64,000 nucleotides of DNA from Pseudomonadota bacterium (lineage in GTDB: Bacteria; Pseudomonadota; Gammaproteobacteria; Burkholderiales; Thiobacillaceae): contig JAKADY010000003.1 of NCBI GenBank assembly GCA_021826065.1, forward strand, positions 48,149 to 112,148. Direction: 5' to 3'. Positions 7,836 through 16,312 of the stretch are shown here, in pieces. A program made the position numbers and the translations under genes. Each line of letters begins with the position of its first letter. Position 1 is the stretch's first letter. The notes beneath the pieces were generated by a model. It saw only the letters and a program-made list of their open reading frames with translations, searched no databases and had not been told where the DNA came from.

Positions 7836-9141
7836 GGGCGAATTCCGGATCGGTCTCCTCCAGCTCGATGGCCGCGGCCAGCGCCGCCAGTCGCGCGAGC
7901 ACGCCATAGGTGTAGAAGCGGTTCACCGGGGCGTCGGGGCGGGCGGAGGCGTCGGCATAGCTGCCCACCTCCTCGAAGGCGAGCGGGACGAAGTGCATGC
8001 CGGGGGCGTTGAGGTTCTCGTCGGCACCGCGCCCGGTGTGCACCCGGTAGAAGCCGCCGATGACGAAATGGTCGATGAGGTAGACCACCGGTTCGGCCAC
8101 CGCCTCGTTGATCGATTCGAAGGTATAGACTCCCTCCTGGATCAGCACCTGGTTGACCGGCAGGCCCTCCTTCACCACCGCCATCTTGTTGCGCACCCGG
8201 CGCGAGAGGTCACGCACGTCGTCGGCGTGCTTGACGGTCATGATGCCCATGCCGTAGGTGCCGGCGTCGGCCTTGACGATGACGAAGGGATCGCGGTCGA
8301 TGCCGTACTCCGCGTACTTCGCGCGGATGCGGGCGAGCAGTTCATCCACGTGGGCGGCCAGACAGTCCTCGCCGGCACGCGCCATGAAGTCCACCCCGCT
8401 GCAAAAGCTGAAGTAGGGGTCGATCAGCCAGGGATCGATGCCGATCAGGCGCGCGAAGGCCTGGGCGAGCTCGGCATAGACGCGGAAGTGGTTGGATTTG
8501 CGTCGTGTGGCCCAGCCGGCATGCAGCGGTGGCATGAGGGTCTGGTCCGGGTCCAGTCCCTTGAGCACATCTGGCACCCCCGCCGAGAGGTCGTTGTTGA
8601 GCAGTACGGCACAGGGGTCGAAGCGGGCCTCCGCATCGGCCGCCTCGCGCAGCCTGAGCCGGTCGCCCTCGCGCAGGATCGGCTCCAGTTTGAGCACATG
8701 GCCATCGGGCAGATCGATGAGCAGCGGTTCGGCAAGCCCCGGGAGCAGGCTGCCGATGCGCACCGTCAGCCCCGTCTTGCGCAGGATCTCGGCCAGCGCG
8801 GCGACGTTCTGCAGGTAGTAGAGGTTGCGCGTGTGGTTTTCCGGGATGATCAGCAGTCGCTGCGCCGTCGTGCAGAGCTTCTCCACCGCCACCTGGGCGG
8901 CCTGCACCGCCAGCGGCATGAAGGCCGGATTGAGGTTGTTGAAGCCGCCGGGAAACAGGTTGGTGTCCACGGGCGCCAGCTTGTAGCCGGCGTTGCGCAG
9001 ATCGACCGAGGTGTAGAAGGGGGCGGCGTGTTCATGCCACTGGACGCGGAACCAGTGCTCGATCCGGGGCTGGGCGGCGATGACCTGTTTCTCCAGGTCG
9101 AGCAGGGGGCCGGTGAGGGCCGTGGTGAGGTGCGGGACCAT
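7825..9141 (-). CDS. gshA: Glutamate-cysteine ligase (Acidithiobacillus/betaproteobacterial type)
   Basis: This 438-residue protein belongs to the GshA class first described in Acidithiobacillus ferrooxidans, distinct from the E. coli and plant types. Signature stretches are VDLRNAGYKLAPVDTNLFPG, FNNLNPAFMPLAVQA and FVIVKADAGTYGMGIMTV. It makes gamma-glutamylcysteine, the first step of glutathione synthesis. It is the first gene of the minus-strand cluster gshA, mntA, hepT, gshB, apbE. The region upstream (9142-9274) is shared with the divergent hox operon. Confidence 0.94.
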   Translation of the reverse strand: MVPHLTTALTGPLLDLEKQVIAAQPRIEHWFRVQWHEHAAPFYTSVDLRNAGYKLAPVDTNLFPGGFNNLNPAFMPLAVQAAQVAVEKLCTTAQRLLIIPENHTRNLYYLQNVAALAEILRKTGLTVRIGSLLPGLAEPLLIDLPDGHVLKLEPILREGDRLRLREAADAEARFDPCAVLLNNDLSAGVPDVLKGLDPDQTLMPPLHAGWATRRKSNHFRVYAELAQAFARLIGIDPWLIDPYFSFCSGVDFMARAGEDCLAAHVDELLARIRAKYAEYGIDRDPFVIVKADAGTYGMGIMTVKHADDVRDLSRRVRNKMAVVKEGLPVNQVLIQEGVYTFESINEAVAEPVVYLIDHFVIGGFYRVHTGRGADENLNAPGMHFVPLAFEEVGSYADASARPDAPVNRFYTYGVLARLAALAAAIELEETDPEFAHAG

Positions 9142-9193
9142 GATCGGGTTGGGGCATGAATGCAGTAAGTTTAGCAGTGTGCCAAGTCTGACC

Positions 9194-9221
9194 TTGGTTT
9201 TTCAAACGCACCGACTATGCT
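9194..9221 (+). promoter_or_regulatory. Possible sigma-70 promoter for hoxF
   Basis: In the 133 bp gap between the divergent gshA and hoxF genes, TTGGTT at 9194 and TATGCT at 9216 are 16 bp apart on the plus strand. This would give a leader of roughly 45 bases before hoxF. The match is moderate and unsupported by experiment. No sigma-54 site was seen. Confidence 0.3.
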
Positions 9222-9274
9222 GTGAGTGGGCCGTCATGCCGAGTCTTCACCCCAGTCGTCGCCGCCAGTAACCC

Positions 9275-11161
9275 ATGCCTGAGCAAGACCCCTATCCCCG
9301 CGTCGACGACGTCCTCGCCCTGCATCGCCACGACCCGACCCGTCTGGTACAGATGCTGCGCGACCTGCAGGAGGCGCAGGGCTGGCTGCCGCCGCCGGTG
9401 ATCACCGAGCTCGCGCGCAAGCTGGGTGTGTCGCGCGCGCGGGTCGAAGGGGTGGCGGCCTTCTACAGCTTTCTGCATCTGCAACCGGTGGGCTACTACC
9501 GCGTGCTGTTCTCGGACAACATCACCGACCGCATGCAGGGCTCGCAGGCCCTGCTCGAATACCTGTGCAACAAGCTCTGGGTGGAGAAGGGCAAGGTCTC
9601 CGAGGACGGGCTGCTGTCCATCGACACCACCTCCTGCACCGGGCTTTGCGACCAGGGGCCGGGGCTGCTCGTCAACGGCTGGGCGATCCCGCGCTTAAGC
9701 CGCGAGCGCCTGGACGAGATCGCCGAGCTGATCCTGGCGCGGCGTCCCCTGGCCGAGTGGCCGCAGCACCTGTTCCACATCGAGGACAACATCTGCCGTC
9801 GCGACATCCTGCTCGACCACAACCTCACGCCGGGCGAGGCGATCCGCGCCGCGCTCGCGCGCGGACTGGGCACGGCACCGGCGCGGCCGGTGAGCGGCCG
9901 CTCCTGGCGCGAGGGCATCCCCGCCGCACCCCCTGGGCCGGTCGCCACCCTGGAGGAGATCAAGCGCTCCGGGCTGCGCGGCCGTGGCGGTGCGGGTTTT
10001 GCCACCGGGCTCAAGTGGGAGGCCTGCCGCAACGCCCCGGGCGAGACCCACTACGTGGTGTGCAACGCCGACGAGGGCGAGCCCGGCACCTTCAAGGACC
10101 GCGTGCTGCTCACCCGCTATGCCGACCTGGTGTTCGAGGGCATGACGGTGTGCGCCTATGTCCTGGGCGGCGGCCGCAGGCCTACGCACGGCTTCCTCTA
10201 CCTGCGCGGCGAATACCGCTACCTGCTCGAGCCGCTGCTGGCATGTCTGGAACGCCGGCGGCGGGAGGGACTGTTGGGCCGGGACATCTGCGGCGAGCGC
10301 GGTTTCGACTTCGACATCGAGATCCATGTCGGTGCCGGCGCCTATGTCTGCGGCGAGGAGAGCGCGTTGATCGAGTCGCTCGAGGGCAAGCGCGGCATCC
10401 CGCGCAACCGGCCGCCCTATCCGGTCACCCATGGCTACCTCGGCCAGCCCACCGTGGTCAACAACGTCGAGACCTTCTGTGCGGCGGCGCTGGTCGCCGC
10501 GCGCGGGGCGGATTGGTACCGCGCACGCGGCACGCCCGATTCGACCGGCACCAAGCTCCTGTCGGTCTCGGGCGACTGCGAGCGACCGGGCATCTACGAG
10601 TATCCCTTCGGGGTGACGGTGCGCGAGGTCCTCGAGGACTGCGGCGCGCGCGACACCCAGGCGGTGCAGGTCAGCGGGCCCTCCGGCAGCCTGATCGACG
10701 CCGCCGAGTTCGACCGGCGGCTCGCCTTCGAGGACCTGCCCACCGCCGGCGCCTTCATGGTCTTCGACGCCAGCCGCGACATCTTCGAGGTGGTGCGCAA
10801 CTTCGTGCACTTCTTCGCCCACGAGAGCTGCGGTTTTTGCACCCCCTGCCGGGTGGGCACGGCCATGATGCGCAACGTGGTGGACAAGATCCACGCCGGT
10901 CGCGGCGCCCAACTGGACCTCGAGGAGATCTGCCGGTTGCGTCAGGTCATGCACTTGGCGGCCCACTGTGGTCTGGGGCACACCGCCTGCAACCCCATGC
11001 AGGACATGCTCAAGCGCTTCAGGCCCGCCATCCAGCGGCGCTTGAAGTCGCTCGATTTCGAGCCCGCCTTCGACCTCGACGCCGCACTCGCCCGTGCCCG
11101 CGCCTTCACCGGCCGCGACGACGCCGGCGCCCACCTGCCTGCGGAGAGCGAGACACCATGA
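9275..11161 (+). CDS. hoxF: NAD-reducing [NiFe]-hydrogenase diaphorase subunit HoxF
   Basis: HoxF passes electrons between the hydrogenase module and NAD(H). The 628-residue protein fuses an N-terminal NuoE-like domain (residues about 1-170) to a NuoF-like domain. The NuoF part has GRGGAGFATGLKWEACR for FMN/NADH binding, GAGAYVCGEESALIESLEGK, and a [4Fe-4S] site ESCGFCTPCRVGT. The NuoE-like part keeps a cysteine pair in SCTGLCDQGPG, but the position of the earlier NuoE pair reads FSDNITDRMQGS without cysteine. The length fits soluble hydrogenases of the Ralstonia type (about 600 residues). It is the first gene of the hox operon and overlaps hoxU by 4 bp. Confidence 0.94.
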   Translation: MPEQDPYPRVDDVLALHRHDPTRLVQMLRDLQEAQGWLPPPVITELARKLGVSRARVEGVAAFYSFLHLQPVGYYRVLFSDNITDRMQGSQALLEYLCNKLWVEKGKVSEDGLLSIDTTSCTGLCDQGPGLLVNGWAIPRLSRERLDEIAELILARRPLAEWPQHLFHIEDNICRRDILLDHNLTPGEAIRAALARGLGTAPARPVSGRSWREGIPAAPPGPVATLEEIKRSGLRGRGGAGFATGLKWEACRNAPGETHYVVCNADEGEPGTFKDRVLLTRYADLVFEGMTVCAYVLGGGRRPTHGFLYLRGEYRYLLEPLLACLERRRREGLLGRDICGERGFDFDIEIHVGAGAYVCGEESALIESLEGKRGIPRNRPPYPVTHGYLGQPTVVNNVETFCAAALVAARGADWYRARGTPDSTGTKLLSVSGDCERPGIYEYPFGVTVREVLEDCGARDTQAVQVSGPSGSLIDAAEFDRRLAFEDLPTAGAFMVFDASRDIFEVVRNFVHFFAHESCGFCTPCRVGTAMMRNVVDKIHAGRGAQLDLEEICRLRQVMHLAAHCGLGHTACNPMQDMLKRFRPAIQRRLKSLDFEPAFDLDAALARARAFTGRDDAGAHLPAESETP

Positions 11162-11883
11162 ACAGCTTCCTGCTCGATGGCGCGGAGATCCCGTTCGAGC
11201 CGGGCCAGACCGTGATCCAGGCGGCGCTGGCGGCGGGGCATTACATCCCGCACCTGTGCTACCACCCGGAATTCGTCCCGCACGGCAGCTGCAAGCTGTG
11301 CACCGTGCGCGCCGACGGACGGCCCACCGCCGCCTGCACCCTGCCCGCCCAGGCGGGGCTCAAGGTGGAGAGCGAGACCGAGGAGCTCAACGACCTGCGC
11401 CGCACCCTGGTGCAGATGCTGTTCGCCGAGGGCAACCACTTCTGCCCGTCCTGCGAGAAGAGCGGCAACTGCGTGCTGCAGGCCCTGGGCTACGACCTGG
11501 GGGTGATGACCGCGGGCTTTCGCCACTTCTTCCTCGACCGGCCGGTGGATGCCTCGCATCCCGACATCCTGCTCGACTTCAACCGCTGCGTGCTGTGCAA
11601 GCTGTGCGTGCGCGCCTCGGAGGAGGTCGACGGCAAGGGGGTGTTCTCGCTGGCCGGCCGCGGCATCCAGCGGCGGCTCATCGTCAGCGCCGAATCCGGG
11701 CGTCTGGCCGACACCGACATCGCGGTGACCGACAAGGCGGTCGAGGTCTGCCCGGTGGGGGTGATCCTGCGCAAGCGGGTGGGCTTTCGCGTGCCCATCG
11801 GCCGACGCCGCTTCGACGCGCGTCCGATCAGCGCCCAGGCCCTGGAGGACGCACCGCGCAAGCCGGAGCACAAACATGAGTGA
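11158..11883 (+). CDS. hoxU: NAD-reducing hydrogenase iron-sulfur subunit HoxU
   Basis: HoxU links HoxF to the hydrogenase dimer through a chain of iron-sulfur clusters and resembles the N-terminus of NuoG. The 241-residue protein has a plant-type [2Fe-2S] domain (HLCYHPEF, GSCKLCTV, AACTLP) and a His/Cys cluster motif HFCPSCEKSGNC. It also has a [4Fe-4S] site CVLCKLCVRA with a later CPVG. The ATG at 11158 overlaps the hoxF stop. Its stop overlaps hoxY by 8 bp in an ATGAGTGA arrangement. Confidence 0.94.
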   Translation: MNSFLLDGAEIPFEPGQTVIQAALAAGHYIPHLCYHPEFVPHGSCKLCTVRADGRPTAACTLPAQAGLKVESETEELNDLRRTLVQMLFAEGNHFCPSCEKSGNCVLQALGYDLGVMTAGFRHFFLDRPVDASHPDILLDFNRCVLCKLCVRASEEVDGKGVFSLAGRGIQRRLIVSAESGRLADTDIAVTDKAVEVCPVGVILRKRVGFRVPIGRRRFDARPISAQALEDAPRKPEHKHE

Positions 11884-12418
11884 GGGCAGGATCCGGATCG
11901 CCACGGCCTCGCTGGCCGGCTGTTTCGGCTGCCACATGTCCTTCCTGGACATCGACGAGCGGCTGTTCGATCTGCTCGCAAAGGTCGAGTTCGACCGCAC
12001 GCCGCTCACCGACATCAAGCACTGCGGCCCCTGCGACATCGGGCTGATCGAGGGCGGCGTGTGCAATGCCGAGAACGTCGAGGTCCTGCGCGCCTTCCGC
12101 CGCAACTGCAAGATCCTGGTGGCGCTGGGCGCCTGCGCGGTGACCGGCGGGTTGCCGGCGCAGCGCAATCATCTCGACATCGGCGCCTGCCTGCAGGAGG
12201 TCTATCTCACCGAGCCCGGCCTGATCAACGGCCAGATCCCCAACGACCCCGAGCTGCCGCTGCCGCTCGACATGGTGCACCCCATCCACGAAGTGGTGAA
12301 GGTCGATTACTTCATCCCCGGCTGCCCGCCCTCAGCCGATGCCATCTGGAAGGTCCTGACCGACCTCATCGCCGGCCGCACGCCACGGCTCGGACATGGC
12401 CTCATTCAGTATGACTGA
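11876..12418 (+). CDS. hoxY: NAD-reducing hydrogenase small subunit HoxY
   Basis: HoxY is the electron-transfer small subunit of the cytoplasmic [NiFe] hydrogenase dimer. The 180-residue protein carries the cysteines for the proximal [4Fe-4S] cluster in LAGCFGCHMSF, ALGACAVTGG and IPGCPPSADA. It has no signal peptide, consistent with a soluble enzyme. It is translationally coupled to hoxU on one side and hoxH on the other. Confidence 0.95.
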   Translation: MSEGRIRIATASLAGCFGCHMSFLDIDERLFDLLAKVEFDRTPLTDIKHCGPCDIGLIEGGVCNAENVEVLRAFRRNCKILVALGACAVTGGLPAQRNHLDIGACLQEVYLTEPGLINGQIPNDPELPLPLDMVHPIHEVVKVDYFIPGCPPSADAIWKVLTDLIAGRTPRLGHGLIQYD

Positions 12419-13928
12419 CACGACCACCGCTTCGCCCCCCACCCCTCAATCAACGCCGAGACTCGAGACCGCCGCGCAGCCCGAGCGGCTGCGCCGGGTG
12501 GCCATCGAGCCGCTCACGCGCGTCGAGGGCCACGGCAAGGTGACCCTGCTGCTGGACGAGCACGACCGCGTGCACCAGGTGCGGCTGCACATCGTCGAGT
12601 TCCGCGGCTTCGAGCGTTTCATCCAGGGCCGCCCCTACTGGGAGGTGCCGGTCATGGTGCAGCGCCTGTGCGGCATCTGCCCGGTCTCCCACCACCTCGC
12701 CGCGGCCAAGGCCATGGACGTCATCGTCGGCGCCCGGGCGCTCACCCCCACGGCGGAGAAGGTGCGGCGGCTCATGCACTATGGCCAGATCCTGCAGTCG
12801 CACGCCCTGCACTTCTTCCACCTGGCCTCGCCCGATCTGCTGTTCGGCTTCGACTCGGAGGTTGCCCGCCGCAACATCGTCGCCGTGGCGCAGGCGCATC
12901 CGGACATCGCCCGCAAGGGGGTGCTGCTCAGGAAGTTCGGCCAGGAGGTGATCCGCATCACCGCCGGCAAGCGCATCCACGGCACCGGCGCCATTCCCGG
13001 CGGGGTCAACAAGAACGTGAGCCCCGAGGAGCGCGACGCCCTGCTCAAGGACATCTACCACGTCATCGCCTGGAGCCGCGAGGCGGTGGCGTTGGCGCGC
13101 CAGCTCTACGAGCAGGACCCGGCGCTGTATGGCGAATTCGGTAGCATCCGCGCGCACCAGCTCTGCCTCGTGCGCGCCGACGGGGCCATGGACCTCTATC
13201 ACGGGGGACTGCGCGCCCGCACGGCGGACGGCGAGACCCTGTTCGACCACCTCGATTACGACCGCTATTGGGAGCACATCCTCGAGGAGGTCAAGCCCTG
13301 GTCGTACATGAAGTTTCCCTTCCTGCGTGCCCTGGGGCCCGAGCAGGGCTGGTACCGGGTGGGGCCGCTGGCGCGGGTCACGCTGTGCGACACCATCCCC
13401 ACGCCGTTGGCCGATCACGCCCGGCGCGAGTTCCTCGCCTACGCCGGGGGCAGCGCCGCGCGCGCCACCATGGGCACCCATTGGGCGCGCATGATCGAAG
13501 TGCTGCATGCCGCCGAGGTGATCAAGGCGCTGCTGCACGACCCGGACATCCACGGCGAGGACCTCGTCACCCAGGGCGAGCGCAGTGAGCGCGGGGTGGG
13601 CATCATCGAGGCGCCGCGCGGGACCCTCATCCACCACTACCGGGTCAACGAGGACGACGTGGTCACCCGCTGCAACCTGATCGTCTCCACCACCCACAAC
13701 AACCAGGCGATGAATGAGTCCATCCGCCAGGTGGCGCGCCGCTACCTGGACGGCAGAAGGCTGACCGAGGGGCTGCTCAACCACATCGAGGTGGCGATCC
13801 GCGCCTTCGATCCCTGCCTGTCCTGCGCCACCCACGCCCTCGGCCAGATGCCGCTCGCCGTCGAGCTGGTGGATGCCAGCGGGCAGACCCTGGACCGCAT
13901 CACGCGGGATGCCCCCTCGGTCTGTTGA
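12411..13928 (+). CDS. hoxH: NAD-reducing hydrogenase large subunit HoxH
   Basis: HoxH holds the NiFe active site. The two nickel-binding motifs are intact: RLCGICPVSHH near the N-terminus and DPCLSCATHALG at the C-terminus. About 25 residues follow the last histidine, which is the extension that the HoxW protease removes after nickel insertion. The ATG at 12411 (505 residues) is chosen because it recreates the 8 bp overlap seen between hoxU and hoxY; an in-frame ATG at 12396 is the alternative. The first residues (TDTTTASPPTPQSTPR) are low complexity and probably disordered. Confidence 0.94.
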   Translation: MTDTTTASPPTPQSTPRLETAAQPERLRRVAIEPLTRVEGHGKVTLLLDEHDRVHQVRLHIVEFRGFERFIQGRPYWEVPVMVQRLCGICPVSHHLAAAKAMDVIVGARALTPTAEKVRRLMHYGQILQSHALHFFHLASPDLLFGFDSEVARRNIVAVAQAHPDIARKGVLLRKFGQEVIRITAGKRIHGTGAIPGGVNKNVSPEERDALLKDIYHVIAWSREAVALARQLYEQDPALYGEFGSIRAHQLCLVRADGAMDLYHGGLRARTADGETLFDHLDYDRYWEHILEEVKPWSYMKFPFLRALGPEQGWYRVGPLARVTLCDTIPTPLADHARREFLAYAGGSAARATMGTHWARMIEVLHAAEVIKALLHDPDIHGEDLVTQGERSERGVGIIEAPRGTLIHHYRVNEDDVVTRCNLIVSTTHNNQAMNESIRQVARRYLDGRRLTEGLLNHIEVAIRAFDPCLSCATHALGQMPLAVELVDASGQTLDRITRDAPSVC

Positions 13929-14373
13929 AATACCCGCTCCCCGCCTGGTGCTCGCCGTCGGCAACCCCAGCCGTGGCGACGATGCCCTAGGGCCGCAGCT
14001 CCTCGAATACCTGCAGGCGAAACGCCTGGCCGATGTCGAGCTGCTCACCGACTTCCAGCTCCAGGTGGAGCACGTCCTCGACTTGGTCGGTCGGCAGACG
14101 GTGGTCTTCGTCGATGCCGCGGCGAGCGGGCCCGAGCCCTTTGCCTTTTATCCCGTCACCCCGCGCCGCGACGCGAGCCACAGCAGCCACGCCCTCTCGC
14201 CGCAGGCCCTGCTGCACACCTACGGCCGCCTGTACGGCGCGCCACCCGAAGCGCACGTCCTAGCGATCCGCGGTTACGACTTCGGCCTGGGCGCCGAGCT
14301 GAGTAGGCGCGCGCGCGACAACCTCGCGGCGGCCGAGGCCCAACTGTTAGAATGGCTCGCCGCCGCCCGCTGA
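13909..14373 (+). CDS. hoxW: Hydrogenase maturation protease HoxW
   Basis: HoxW cleaves the C-terminal extension of HoxH after nickel insertion. The 154-residue protein has the family opening VLAVGNPSRGDDALG, whose acidic residue helps recognise nickel, then VVFVDAA and the HSSHALSP region. The ATG at 13909 lies 20 bp inside hoxH, so it is probably coupled to it. No hypABCDEF accessory genes lie in this window, so the rest of NiFe-site assembly must be encoded elsewhere. Confidence 0.88.
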   Translation: MPPRSVEIPAPRLVLAVGNPSRGDDALGPQLLEYLQAKRLADVELLTDFQLQVEHVLDLVGRQTVVFVDAAASGPEPFAFYPVTPRRDASHSSHALSPQALLHTYGRLYGAPPEAHVLAIRGYDFGLGAELSRRARDNLAAAEAQLLEWLAAAR

Positions 14374-14403
14374 AGCCCGCGCTTGCAACCGCCACCCGCC
14401 CCC

Positions 14404-14892
14404 ATGCTCCGCCTCGCCGGCTGGTTTTGGCTCCTGGCGCTGGCCGTGGCTCCGTGGGCGTGGGGAGAGACCCTGGAAGGCCATGTCGTGTGCGTCAGCG
14501 ACGGCGACTCCGTCGTCCTCATCGATGCCGCGCAGCAGGAGCACACCCTGCGCCTGGCCGGCATCGACGCCCCGGAGCGCAGCCAACCCTTCGGCGCCGC
14601 TGCCCGTCTGGTCTTGGCGCAGGCCGTGCAGGGGCGCCCCGTGCGCTTCGAGATCCAGAAGCAGGACCGCTATGGCCGTGCGGTCGGCCGGCTGGTCGTG
14701 GACGATACGGACGTCGCCCTGAGTCTCGTCGAGCAGGGCCTGGCCTGGCACTACACGCGCTATGCCCACGAGCAGCCGGAGCCGGAGCGCCGTCGCTATG
14801 CCGCGGCCGAGCTCAAGGCGAGGCAGGCCGGGCGGGGCCTGTGGTCCGACCCCAACCCCGTCCCGCCCTGGGAGTGGCGGGCACGGCACTGA
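14404..14892 (+). CDS. Secreted thermonuclease-family (SNase) nuclease
   Basis: This 162-residue protein has an N-terminal signal sequence (LAGWFWLLALAVAPWAWGE) followed by a staphylococcal nuclease-like domain. The catalytic region includes VSDGDSVVLI, LRLAGIDAPERSQPFG and DRYGRAVGRL, which hold the arginine and acidic residues of the active site. It should cut DNA or RNA in the periplasm or outside the cell. The ATG at 14404 is chosen because the signal peptide starts there. It follows hoxW by 30 bp and could be carried on the same transcript, without an obvious functional link. Confidence 0.85.
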   Translation: MLRLAGWFWLLALAVAPWAWGETLEGHVVCVSDGDSVVLIDAAQQEHTLRLAGIDAPERSQPFGAAARLVLAQAVQGRPVRFEIQKQDRYGRAVGRLVVDDTDVALSLVEQGLAWHYTRYAHEQPEPERRRYAAAELKARQAGRGLWSDPNPVPPWEWRARH

Positions 14893-14899
14893 GGCCGCC

Positions 14900-15637
14900 T
14901 CAAAGCTTGTAGCCGGTGTGCAGGGCGACCACGCCGAAGGTCAGGTTGTGGTAGTCCACCCGGTGGAAGCCGGCCTGCTCGATCATCCCCTTGAGGGTCT
15001 CCTGATCGGGGTGCATGCGGATGGATTCGGCCAGGTAGCGGTAACTGGCCGCGTCCTTGGCCACGAGTTCCCCCATGCGCGGCAGGACCTGGAAGGAGTA
15101 GAGGTCGTAGAGCGGGGCGAGCGGCCGCGCCACACGCGAAAATTCCAGGATCAACAGTTTGCCGCCGGGCCTGAGCACCCGGTGCATCTCGGCGAGCGCC
15201 CGCTCCTTGTGCGTCATGTTGCGCAGCCCGAAGGCCACCGTCACGCGGTCGAAATAGTCCGCCGGGAAGGGCAGGCGCTCGGCGTCGCATTGCACGCAGG
15301 GCAGCAGCCGGCCCTCGTCGAGCATGCGGTCGCGCCCCACCGAGAGCATGGAGCCGTTGATGTCGGTGAGCCAGACCTCGCCCGTGGGGCCCACGCCGTC
15401 GGCCAGCAGGCGGGCGATGTCGCCGGTGCCGCCGGCGATGTCCAGACAGCGCATGCCCGGCCGCAACAGGGCCTGCTCGACCATGAAACGCTTCCACAGT
15501 CGGTGCAGGCCCGCCGACATGAGGTCGTTCATCAGGTCGTAGCGGTTCGCCACCGAGTGGAAGACCTCAGCCACCCGCTGGGCCTTTTCGTGCTCGTCGA
15601 CGGTCTGGAAGCCGAAGTGGGTGGTCTTCTCGCTCAT
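14900..15637 (-). CDS. ubiE: Demethylmenaquinone/ubiquinone C-methyltransferase UbiE
   Basis: UbiE performs the C-methylation step in ubiquinone and menaquinone synthesis. The 245-residue length matches the family. Motifs include [37 protein letters not shown] for SAM binding and [18 protein letters not shown]. The ATG at 15637 gives the standard N-terminus; the frame open further upstream overlaps yggX and is not used. It ends 7 bp from the convergent nuclease gene. Confidence 0.96.
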   Translation of the reverse strand: MSEKTTHFGFQTVDEHEKAQRVAEVFHSVANRYDLMNDLMSAGLHRLWKRFMVEQALLRPGMRCLDIAGGTGDIARLLADGVGPTGEVWLTDINGSMLSVGRDRMLDEGRLLPCVQCDAERLPFPADYFDRVTVAFGLRNMTHKERALAEMHRVLRPGGKLLILEFSRVARPLAPLYDLYSFQVLPRMGELVAKDAASYRYLAESIRMHPDQETLKGMIEQAGFHRVDYHNLTFGVVALHTGYKL

Positions 15638-15660
15638 GGCCGGGTGGCAGGTGCGGGCGT

Positions 15661-15927
15661 TCAGCGCGGGACAAAGCCCTGCGGGGCGCCCACGCCCTCG
15701 CCGAAGAAATACTTCTCGGCCTGCTCCATCAGATACTTGCGGTGCTGGGCATCGGCCAGGTTGAGCCGGTTTTCGTTGATGATCATGGTCTGCAGCCGGA
15801 TCCAGCCCGCCCAGGCCTCCTTGGAGACATTCTCGTAGATGCGCTTGCCCAGCTCGCCGGGATAGGGCGGGAAGTCCAGTCCCTCGGCCTCGCGGCCCAG
15901 CTTGATACATTGCACCATGCGTGCCAT
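15661..15927 (-). CDS. yggX: Fe(2+)-trafficking / oxidative damage protection protein YggX
   Basis: This 88-residue protein closely matches YggX, which protects iron-sulfur proteins from oxidative damage and is proposed to move Fe(II). Recognisable stretches are [30 protein letters not shown] and [15 protein letters not shown]. Cys7 is the conserved cysteine. It lies 23 bp upstream of ubiE on the same strand. Confidence 0.95.
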   Translation of the reverse strand: MARMVQCIKLGREAEGLDFPPYPGELGKRIYENVSKEAWAGWIRLQTMIINENRLNLADAQHRKYLMEQAEKYFFGEGVGAPQGFVPR

Positions 15928-15987
15928 GGTCTTTACCCCCAGATCAGTTCAACGGTTTCCGATGTTAGCCCAACGCGGGCGGCGGCG

Positions 15988-16311
15988 TCACCCGACCATC
16001 TGCTTCTCGATGCGCTTGGCGAAGACGCGCATCTCGCGGGCGGCCTGGATGTCGCCTTTGGCCTCAGCCGCGGCGATGCCTTCGCGGTAGGCCGCCAGCG
16101 CCTCGGCGAGCGCCCCCGATTCGGCGAGCGCCCGCCCCAGCAGCTTCCAGGCGGCGGAGTAGCGCGGGTCGTGGCGCACCGCCTCGCGCAGGTGGACGGC
16201 GGCCTCGGCCGGCCGGGCGGCCTTCAGATACTCGTTGCCCAGCGCGTAGCGCAACAGGGCGTCGTCGCGGCCCTGGGCCAGCATCCGCTCGAAGTTCTCC
16301 AGCGCGCCCAC
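15988..16311 (-). CDS. Small TPR-repeat protein
   Basis: This 107-residue protein consists of about two to three tetratricopeptide repeats (ALGNEYLKAARPAEAAVHLR, then AWKLLGRALAESGALAEALA). Such repeats mediate protein binding, and no enzyme domain is present. The GTG start at 16311 follows the trkH stop by one base, so translation is probably coupled to trkH. Function unknown. Confidence 0.8.
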   Translation of the reverse strand: MGALENFERMLAQGRDDALLRYALGNEYLKAARPAEAAVHLREAVRHDPRYSAAWKLLGRALAESGALAEALAAYREGIAAAEAKGDIQAAREMRVFAKRIEKQMVG

Positions 16312-16312
16312 G

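Noticed and set aside
9565..11883. 772-codon plus-strand frame covering the end of hoxF and hoxU
   Set aside because: Only the part from 11158 is HoxU; the upstream section is a +1 shadow of hoxF. It is not a HoxF-HoxU fusion.
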